Positions 25,759 through 31,142 of a stretch of DNA of 31,142 bases are shown here, in pieces. The stretch's first letter is position 1. The number at the start of each line of letters is the position of its first letter. Source of the DNA: a virus; IMG/VR virus record IMGVR_UViG_3300032240_001157, positions 1-31,142 of that record; one strand, written 5' to 3'. The notes under the pieces were generated by a model that saw only the letters and a program-made list of their open reading frames with translations, was not told where the DNA came from and made no database searches. The position numbers and the translations under genes are program-made.

Positions 25759-26629
25759 ACCGCCATGCTTCTCCGGAAGCAATTTCGTCATCGTTCCAAT
25801 GACTTTGACATAATCTATCAATCCACTCTTGTCTATCAGGCATCAGTGGATTTTCTATTTGTGATAAGTCTGTATTACATATTGGCCATGTTTGACTTTG
25901 TTGAGGAACTGGGTCTGTTACAAATACAGGAACACCGTTTATAAGACTAGCGACTCCTGGACTACTATTGTAGGTGACTGTTGCCCAACAATTTTTAAAA
26001 TCGTCTAGTATGCTAGGTGATGTACTAATTACATAATCTTTAGAAAAAGTTAAACTATTTTGTCTACGGTCGCCGGGATGTTTTCTCACCACAATAGGTC
26101 TATTGCTGTAACTTTTGATACGTTTGATAGTTTTATCCAACCATCTTTGAACATCTGCTCCACACATGCTCCAGCCATCTACACGTTGCAGGCATACTAA
26201 TATATGACTACCATTAGGTCTATAAGGAACTAAATTAATTCCTAGTCGTTGGCTAATAGACTGCCAACGTTTGGGATCTAGCTTATTGTCAAAGTAAAAT
26301 CCTGTGGTTGGAAATATACCATTAAGGCTGTATCTTAGGTAATAATTCTGCAATTCAGAATTTGAAAACTGAAATAAATTGCTATCAATAACAATGGTGT
26401 TTGGATTGTTATCTAAGATTTGTCTTCTTAGTGCAAGGTGAGGTCTAGAAATATCTTGATGAACATAACCTTGTATCACTGCTACGTCACTTTGAACGTA
26501 GCGATGATCATTAACAAATTCTACACTATCTCCGGATAGAGACACACCTTGTCCAAATCTTCTTAAGACGGCCAGTTTTATTTCGTTTTTATTTGCCGGA
26601 ACTGCTGCTAGGTAAATTGCTAGTTTCAT
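25715..26629 (-). CDS. Capsule-synthesis/glycosyltransferase-like protein (paralogue 2 of 4)
   Basis: A 304-residue protein, MKLAIYLAAVPANKNEIKLA. The second half has the shared domain: SNRPIVVRKHPGDRRQNSL, CWATVTYNSSPGVASLING, VPVFVTDPVPQQSQTWP and IENPLMPDRQEWIDRLCQSHW, then DDEIASGEAW. The closest look-alike in the window by eye is 22383-23237 (LENPQLPDREDWFLKLCHTEW). It resembles GT-B-type or capsule (KpsS-like) transferases. It begins 41 bases inside the end of the preceding fusion gene. Confidence 0.75.
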   Translation of the reverse strand: MKLAIYLAAVPANKNEIKLAVLRRFGQGVSLSGDSVEFVNDHRYVQSDVAVIQGYVHQDISRPHLALRRQILDNNPNTIVIDSNLFQFSNSELQNYYLRYSLNGIFPTTGFYFDNKLDPKRWQSISQRLGINLVPYRPNGSHILVCLQRVDGWSMCGADVQRWLDKTIKRIKSYSNRPIVVRKHPGDRRQNSLTFSKDYVISTSPSILDDFKNCWATVTYNSSPGVASLINGVPVFVTDPVPQQSQTWPICNTDLSQIENPLMPDRQEWIDRLCQSHWNDDEIASGEAWRFMRERLGILRPSLC

Positions 26630-28238
26630 TTAATATTGCCCATGCATAACCACTTCTCATTTCTTCTTCAGTAAATTGTGAATAAGCTAGGTGTGCTGCC
26701 CATTCTTCAACTTCATCCAGAGTTGGAACATACGGTGTTTCAATTTCCGATAAAGATTGTTTACACAGATTTTGTGCAGCATTGGGTCCCAATGTGATTG
26801 CAGGTTTACCCAACAACAATGCTTCTGTTGCGGCAATACTATTAAATGTGACCAAGCAATGAACATCATTTGATAGCGCCATTGCTAGTGTATCATCGTT
26901 TTGTCTAACTGATCTACTTTGTTTTAATCTTGTAATGATTGGTCTATCGGTATAAGATTTTAATGTTGTTAGTGTTTCTTCCATCCATTGATCTAAATCT
27001 AAATCAAAGAATTTCATAACTTTGGCACTAGGAGGACACAATAATACATTCCTTCCTCGTCTAAATTTAGTTGGTTGCCAACCAGTGGCTGCTAGTCTAT
27101 CTCTAGGTCTATGTACTGTTGGATAAATGTTTTGCAAATGATTTTTTGTTATTCTATGATAGATTTTACGTTTACCATTTCCAAAGTATCCAGTATCGAT
27201 GTAATAAAAATCTCTGCCTTTTTCCCAGCAAGAGTGTATTTGCTTACGCTTGGCAATACCTCTTATAGCTACAGGAGTCATTTGATTTTCTATCATGTCC
27301 CAGGTTGTTATTTGGCCACCTGCGCCGAGTATAAAGTTTTCTAACATAGGATCGTATATATTTCCTTTTCTTGCATATCTAAATTCACTATCAACAGCAT
27401 ATACTCTGTTAGGAGCTACATTGTCTAATTGATCGATTAGATCTTGTTTAGTTACTGGATAGTATTCATTATTTGGATCAATTCGGTATTGACACATCAT
27501 ATCAACCACTCTATTGATTTCATTAGGCAGTGACTCGTACTTGTGTTTGGGAGGAGGTGAAGTTCTACTTTGAACATACTCAGCTCTCATTCTTTCCCAG
27601 TGGTATCCGTACTCGCAATGTTGATAATTTTCAAACCACGGGCCGCCTTCTGTATAATGTATTAACTTAGGTTTACCGTCTTTTGGTTCGTGATAGTGAT
27701 TAACCAGCCAGTTGTATTGACAATTGAGTTCACCAATCATATCATCTTTTAACCAAGAAAATCTATGCAAGAATTGACCTGTTTCTTTATTAACTAGATC
27801 AGTAGTTAATTTTTGATTATTAGTATGACCGCAATTCCACAGGATCATCGAGCTCCAGTTTTTTCTAGGATAGGCCAATTGTTTTTGCCCGTCCATCTTT
27901 ATACCTTCCGGTGGATTATAATCGTGTTTGACAACCATAGCAGCATATCTATCATCTGCAAGGGCAAATATTTCTTCTATGTTAATTTGGAATAAAAAGT
28001 CGCAGTCAACAAACAATGCCCAACCTTTGTAATCACATAGGTGTGGTACAAGAAATCTAGTAAATGTAAATTCTGTGCTAGATAAAGGATCGTTATCTCT
28101 CCAATATAACTTTTGTTCTCGCAATTCATCTTGTTTTAAAGGAATTACCCGAGCATTTCTGTTATATTTTAAGATACTATACTCACACACATCGTATGCA
28201 ATTTGTTCTCTAGAATCGTAGCCAACAAAGACTTTCAT
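26589..28238 (-). CDS. Fusion of GT8-like glycosyltransferase and capsule-synthesis-like domain (paralogue 3 of 4)
   Basis: A 549-residue protein. Residues 1-240 are a GT-A domain of the glycogenin/GT8-like kind: MKVFVGYDSREQIAYDVCEY, STEFTFTRFLVP, ALFVDCDFLF (D-x-D), then NWSSMILWNCGHTN and LIHYTEGGPWFENY. Residues about 260-549 are the repeated domain: VAIRGIAKRKQIHSCWEKGR, FYYIDTGYFGNG, CLVTFNSIAATEALLLGKPA and ETPYVPTLDEVEEWAAHLAY. That half is near-identical in layout to 28246-29058. In T4-like cyanophages I recall these two parts as separate genes; the fusion would couple two transfer steps. The start is ATG 28238, seven bases after the previous stop. Confidence 0.82.
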   Translation of the reverse strand: MKVFVGYDSREQIAYDVCEYSILKYNRNARVIPLKQDELREQKLYWRDNDPLSSTEFTFTRFLVPHLCDYKGWALFVDCDFLFQINIEEIFALADDRYAAMVVKHDYNPPEGIKMDGQKQLAYPRKNWSSMILWNCGHTNNQKLTTDLVNKETGQFLHRFSWLKDDMIGELNCQYNWLVNHYHEPKDGKPKLIHYTEGGPWFENYQHCEYGYHWERMRAEYVQSRTSPPPKHKYESLPNEINRVVDMMCQYRIDPNNEYYPVTKQDLIDQLDNVAPNRVYAVDSEFRYARKGNIYDPMLENFILGAGGQITTWDMIENQMTPVAIRGIAKRKQIHSCWEKGRDFYYIDTGYFGNGKRKIYHRITKNHLQNIYPTVHRPRDRLAATGWQPTKFRRGRNVLLCPPSAKVMKFFDLDLDQWMEETLTTLKSYTDRPIITRLKQSRSVRQNDDTLAMALSNDVHCLVTFNSIAATEALLLGKPAITLGPNAAQNLCKQSLSEIETPYVPTLDEVEEWAAHLAYSQFTEEEMRSGYAWAILNETSNLPSSSSGK

Positions 28239-28245
28239 ATTTTTT

Positions 28246-29058
28246 TTACTCTTTAATTTGTTCTAACATTTCTTTCGCACGACCCGAAACTAGTTCTTCG
28301 TTATGGAATTGTCCGTAGGCCAGATGACTAGCCCATGCATATATTTTATCTTGGTCCGGGTAATATGGGGTCGCAATTTGGCTAAGATCTTGGCTGGTTA
28401 CAGGCTTGGCTGCACTACATGGTGCTAGGACAAATGCGGGAATTCCATACATAACAGACTCTGTAGCGGCATTGGAATTAAATGTAACCAATGCAAATAC
28501 ATCATCGTCTAGTGCTTGTTTTAGTGTATTGCTTATTGTTCTATCTGCTCTTAATTTAGACCTTGCCCGTATTTCTACAGGCCTATCTGTATATTTTCTA
28601 ATAGTATCGATAGTTTCAACAGTCCATTTATCTAGATCTATATCGTAAAATTTACAAGGCTTTTCGTCGGGCAATGCTAACAAAATTTTCCTACCGTCTT
28701 TTTTCCAAGGTTCAATTTTCTTTTTAAATCGTTCCCATCTGTCACCGGGTCTAGGAATAATCTCATTGTCGTGTTGCAGATTATTTTTTACAATCCTATG
28801 CCAATATTTCCATCCGTTGGGATTTTGCATACTAACTTCATTGCCAAAATAACCAGTATCCATATAGTAAAATGTTCGACCTTCGGCCCAACATCTTTTC
28901 ATTATTTTATGTTTTAGTATGCCTCTTAAAATAATTGGATCGGTAGAGTCTTCGTAGACAAAGTCTTCAGTTGAAACTATAGGGCTGTTACAACCTTTGG
29001 CAAATTTATTAATATATTCGTCAGTGCCGTCTTTGCTTAGAAATACCCAGTTTGTCAT
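28246..29058 (-). CDS. Capsule-synthesis/glycosyltransferase-like protein (paralogue 4 of 4)
   Basis: A 270-residue protein starting MTNWVFLSKDGTDEYINKF at 29058, where the ATG overlaps the preceding stop (ATGA); an upstream start is not needed. Blocks are IILRGILKHKIMKRCWAEGR, FYYMDTGYFGNEV, YWHRIVKNNLQ, TDRPVEIRARSKLRADRT, FALVTFNSNAATESVMYG and IATPYYPDQDKIYAWASHLAY. It is the stand-alone form of the C-terminal half of 26589-28238. I recall close relatives in T4-like cyanophages, usually beside a cytidylyltransferase gene as here. Probable transferase for a nucleotide-activated substrate; not proven. Confidence 0.8.
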   Translation of the reverse strand: MTNWVFLSKDGTDEYINKFAKGCNSPIVSTEDFVYEDSTDPIILRGILKHKIMKRCWAEGRTFYYMDTGYFGNEVSMQNPNGWKYWHRIVKNNLQHDNEIIPRPGDRWERFKKKIEPWKKDGRKILLALPDEKPCKFYDIDLDKWTVETIDTIRKYTDRPVEIRARSKLRADRTISNTLKQALDDDVFALVTFNSNAATESVMYGIPAFVLAPCSAAKPVTSQDLSQIATPYYPDQDKIYAWASHLAYGQFHNEELVSGRAKEMLEQIKE

Positions 29059-29825
29059 TTGCGTTCTATATCCTCTTCGATGCATTTTTCACCGAATTGA
29101 ATTTCGATAACTTTTAATGGACCGTTGCCTTTGTTGACCAATTGATGCCATTCTTCTCTGTTGATGTAGGTCTGCATGTTTTTCATTACAAAAATTTTCA
29201 TCACGGTATTATCATCTGCATCTAGAGTGTTAATCGTTGCCGTACCTTCAGTTACAAACCAATGCTCAAATCTATGCTTGTGTCTTTGCATTGATAAACT
29301 CTTGCCAGGATCAACTGTGAGTTCTTTTACTTTTACATGAGGACCGTCTTCATGTAGTACTCGGTAATAACCCCATTGACGTTCGGTCTTGGGAGACTTC
29401 CACTCTTGCAGAATCCAGCTGCTAGAATTTTTTTTGTCTTCTCCGCCTACACCAAAGACAAACTCCAAGTGAAGCATTTCTTCAAGTAGATCCATCTCTG
29501 GAATATTTTCTTTAGTGCGATCGCCGCCGTTGGCAAAGACTATTTGAGCCATTGGATGTATTGCTCTAACTTTTCTAATAGCGTCTTTGGCGCTATTATC
29601 GCTGTCGTCAAAGTTAATAACTCTGTCAACATTATGAAGTGCTGCGATGATAGTTGCACGTTCTTCCCAGGGCATAAATTCCTGCCCTTTCTTTCTGCGT
29701 AACCATTCATCGGAATTAACTCCGACGATCAACGAATCGCCGAGTTCTCTAGCTGCCTTAATATAGGCAATGTGCCCAGAATGAAGGGGGTCGAAACCCC
29801 CTGTGATTAATACAATGCGTTTCAT
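29055..29825 (-). CDS. Fusion of cytidylyltransferase and cupin (mannose-6-P isomerase-like)
   Basis: A 256-residue protein. Residues 1-145 are a nucleotidyltransferase of the HxGH superfamily (TagD, HldE type): ITGGFDPLHSGHIAYIKAA (H15-S-G-H18), VGVNSDEWL, FANGGDRTKENIPE and NSSSWIL (like ISSTxI). Residues about 150-256 are a cupin of the type II phosphomannose isomerase kind: ELTVDPGKSLSMQRHKHRFE and INREEWHQLVNKG. One chain would therefore activate a phosphorylated sugar or glycerol and modify a hexose or its nucleotide. Its ATG lies five bases after a GATAAATA late-type box, with no Shine-Dalgarno. It overlaps the next glycan gene in ATGA form. Confidence 0.88.
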   Translation of the reverse strand: MKRIVLITGGFDPLHSGHIAYIKAARELGDSLIVGVNSDEWLRRKKGQEFMPWEERATIIAALHNVDRVINFDDSDNSAKDAIRKVRAIHPMAQIVFANGGDRTKENIPEMDLLEEMLHLEFVFGVGGEDKKNSSSWILQEWKSPKTERQWGYYRVLHEDGPHVKVKELTVDPGKSLSMQRHKHRFEHWFVTEGTATINTLDADDNTVMKIFVMKNMQTYINREEWHQLVNKGNGPLKVIEIQFGEKCIEEDIERK

Positions 29826-29830
29826 ACAGA

Positions 29831-29838
29831 TATTTATC
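29831..29838 (-). promoter_or_regulatory. T4 late-type box GATAAATA, ATG at +1
   Basis: GATAAATA (29838 down to 29831) lies exactly five bases (TCTGT) before the ATG at 29825. A TATAAT also lies upstream (29851-29846) but has no -35 at 17 bp. The arrangement mirrors the plus-strand cases at 2637, 3199 and 3435. Confidence 0.52.
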
Positions 29839-29857
29839 TGCGCATATTATAATGAAT

Positions 29858-30313
29858 TTAAAGAGTGGCGTCTTCAAGTCCTGCTGTACGCAGTTTGACA
29901 ATATTAGATACTTGCCACTGTTTAATGTCAAGTGCTTTAATTATGCCTAACCATTTATTGCGTAGTAGGGCAAAGTCGTTGATGATTTTTTCAAAGTCAA
30001 CTACATCGGCCTCGCCTTCTACAAACTTTTCACAGTCTCTAGAAGACAAGGACCTTTGGTAGTTTTCTAAGTATTTACGAAAATGTTGACTACGAAGTCT
30101 GCGGAGTTCAATGTTAAGGTATTCTAAGATTCCTTCAATTTCTTGAAGCTGGTTAAAACGATTCTCAACAATGCCGGGCATATTGGCAGCGGCTCTTTCA
30201 AGGTTTCCCGCTATGCGAACATCATTCTTTGCTGCCAGTAATTCGGCCTCATAGTATGCCACGGCATCTGGTATATGAGAAATGTCTTTACTAACCTTGT
30301 CATACCAATTCAT
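29858..30313 (-). CDS. uvsY: UvsY-like recombination mediator (putative)
   Basis: A 151-residue, strongly helical protein (T4 UvsY is 137). MNWYDKVSKDISHIPDAVAY is followed by ENRFNQLQEIEGILEYLNIE, a central YLENYQRSLSSRDCEKFVEG and a terminal KWLGIIKALDIKQWQVSNIV followed by KLR. The end matches the spacing of T4 UvsY's W-G-I-x-x-x-(n)-A-L-D-x(n)-I-x-x-x-R. I recall the same protein beside uvsX in T4-like cyanophages. UvsY loads UvsX onto gp32-coated single-stranded DNA. It directly follows the small acidic gene after uvsX, stop and start adjacent. The label is by similarity of pattern and by position, not by search. Confidence 0.62.
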   Translation of the reverse strand: MNWYDKVSKDISHIPDAVAYYEAELLAAKNDVRIAGNLERAAANMPGIVENRFNQLQEIEGILEYLNIELRRLRSQHFRKYLENYQRSLSSRDCEKFVEGEADVVDFEKIINDFALLRNKWLGIIKALDIKQWQVSNIVKLRTAGLEDATL

Positions 30314-30547
30314 TTATTCCTCATCTTCATAAGAGTCATCTTCGTCTTCGATCTCTTCGCCATCGGTAGCATAATCAATCGCATCATCTAGATATCCATC
30401 AACTCCAATTAGGTCTTTTAACACACTTTCTTTAATACCATAATCTAATAGTGTATTAACAAAGTCTGCGGCTAAATCTTTGCGATATTTTTCTGGAATG
30501 TGCTCTATAACTAATGTCCAAATATCTGCGATTAAGTCTTCTTTCAT
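30314..30547 (-). CDS. Small acidic protein between uvsX and uvsY-like genes
   Basis: A 77-residue protein: a helical start (MKEDLIADIWTLVIEHIPEK), a middle with FVNTLLDYGIKESVLKDLIG and a very acidic tail (EEIEDEDDSYEDEE). It overlaps the uvsX stop in ATGA form and abuts the UvsY-like gene, so all three are co-translated. I recall a similar protein in the same place in T4-like cyanophages. The acidic tail could contact a DNA-binding partner such as UvsX or a single-strand-binding protein; inference only. Confidence 0.78.
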   Translation of the reverse strand: MKEDLIADIWTLVIEHIPEKYRKDLAADFVNTLLDYGIKESVLKDLIGVDGYLDDAIDYATDGEEIEDEDDSYEDEE

Positions 30548-31142
30548 TGGTTGACCTCCAAGTCTGATTCAACTGTAGTAGTTATCTCAGAAGTGGATTT
30601 TTCACCATGTTTTGAAATATCTTCCATTGCCTTATCAAGTCCTTGGTTGTCATTGCGTTCCCATGCCTTACGGAACTGTTTAATGATTTCGCCATCACTA
30701 GTTGTATAGACAAGACTGTTTCCTTCTTTCTTGAGCATGCCTTTGGCTTCAAACAAGTCGACCAGTCCACTATATGGATTCATACCTGTTTCATAAGGAA
30801 TCTTAACCTGTACACTTTCAAATGGTTTAGCATAGCGTGTTTTCATTACCTTACAGGCGGCACGAATACCTTTTACTTCGCTAATCTTGTTACCATCTTC
30901 GTCTTCTTTGAGTTTCAATTTGCGCATGGCTACTACGATTGAACTTGCATAGATAAAACCTTGACCGCCACTAATCTTGTCATCTGGATCAAACATATCT
31001 TGTGAAGCGTAGGTGTGATTGGTAGCAACAAGGCCAATGTTATGACTGCCAAACATATTAACACAGTTACGAACAAGTGCGGTCAATGCCTTAGGCTTAC
31101 GGCCCATATCACCTTTCAAGTCACCTGCTTCAAACTGATTAA
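30544..31142 (-). CDS. uvsX: UvsX RecA-like recombinase, 5' end cut by window edge
   Basis: The frame is open to the right edge (visible residues start NQFEAGDLKGDMGRKPKA), so the N-terminal Walker A part lies outside. About 199 residues are seen. Recognisable RecA/UvsX features are GLVATNHTYAS (strand after Walker B), KISGGQGFIYASSIVVAMRK (DNA-binding loop region L2 neighbourhood), then VMKTRYAKPFESVQVKIPYE and MNPYSGLVDLFEAKGML, as in T4 UvsX (GIDPYSGLLD). It forms filaments on single-stranded DNA and pairs homologues for recombination-dependent replication. The C-terminus is acidic-rich and overlaps the next gene by four bases. Confidence 0.93.
   Translation of the reverse strand, partial: NQFEAGDLKGDMGRKPKALTALVRNCVNMFGSHNIGLVATNHTYASQDMFDPDDKISGGQGFIYASSIVVAMRKLKLKEDEDGNKISEVKGIRAACKVMKTRYAKPFESVQVKIPYETGMNPYSGLVDLFEAKGMLKKEGNSLVYTTSDGEIIKQFRKAWERNDNQGLDKAMEDISKHGEKSTSEITTTVESDLEVNQ

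Noticed and set aside
29846-29851. A TATAAT on the minus strand as the promoter of the cytidylyltransferase-cupin gene
   Set aside because: No -35-like sequence lies at 16-18 bp; the GATAAATA box nearer the ATG is a better candidate.
1-31142. CRISPR arrays, insertion sequences, integrase or attachment sites
   Set aside because: No regularly spaced repeats, transposase or integrase motifs were found on either strand.

Overview
The window is part of the genome of a T4-like contractile-tailed phage of the marine or freshwater type, related in style to T4-like cyanophages and pelagimyophages. The core T4 replication and recombination genes are recognisable on the minus strand: the UvsX recombinase (cut by the right edge), a UvsY-like mediator, UvsW helicase, a clamp-loader-like small subunit (gp62 type), gp61 primase and gp41 helicase. 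Genes are AT-rich, tightly packed and often joined by ATGA or TAATG overlaps. I saw no tRNA, rRNA, CRISPR array, IS element or photosynthesis gene. The host cannot be named from this window.

Region 1 (1-4760, plus strand) holds many very small genes, several with strong sigma70-type promoters (TTGACA or a near match, 17 bp, TATAAT), as expected of early host-takeover genes. It includes small membrane proteins, a probable lipoprotein and a Bax-inhibitor-1 family membrane protein, and ends in a clear rho-independent terminator. Some genes instead have T4 late-type TAAATA boxes only a few bases before the ATG.

Region 2 (4757-12877, mostly minus) holds a nucleotidyltransferase, two tandem paralogues with T4 capsid-targeting-like N-termini (MRAKEFI), helicase, primase, a probable structural protein with a late promoter, one lone plus-strand conserved gene (9759-10130), a methyltransferase, a miniature DnaE-like protein that keeps the catalytic aspartates, a zinc-finger protein and the gp62-like subunit.

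Region 3 (12881-19183, minus) is a nine-gene surface-glycan cassette. In transcription order it encodes a cupin, three GT-A-like glycosyltransferases, a nucleotidyltransferase/kinase fusion, a HAD phosphatase, an FkbM methyltransferase, a GT25 glycosyltransferase and a methyltransferase. All junctions overlap.

Region 4 (19217-22351) is the UvsW module. Region 5 (22383-29825) is a second glycan region. It has four paralogous domains of a glycosyltransferase or capsule-synthesis-like family, one fused to a GT8-like domain. It also has a cytidylyltransferase-cupin fusion and a four-gene block on the opposite strand with a glycosyltransferase and two methyltransferases. Region 6 (29858-31142) is UvsY-like, a small acidic protein, then UvsX.

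The most interesting pattern is regulatory. At least four early genes (1298, 7869, 8895, 22351) have a -10 box exactly six bases before the ATG and no Shine-Dalgarno. Several others have TAAATA four to seven bases before the ATG. This implies leaderless mRNAs alongside ordinary leadered genes.
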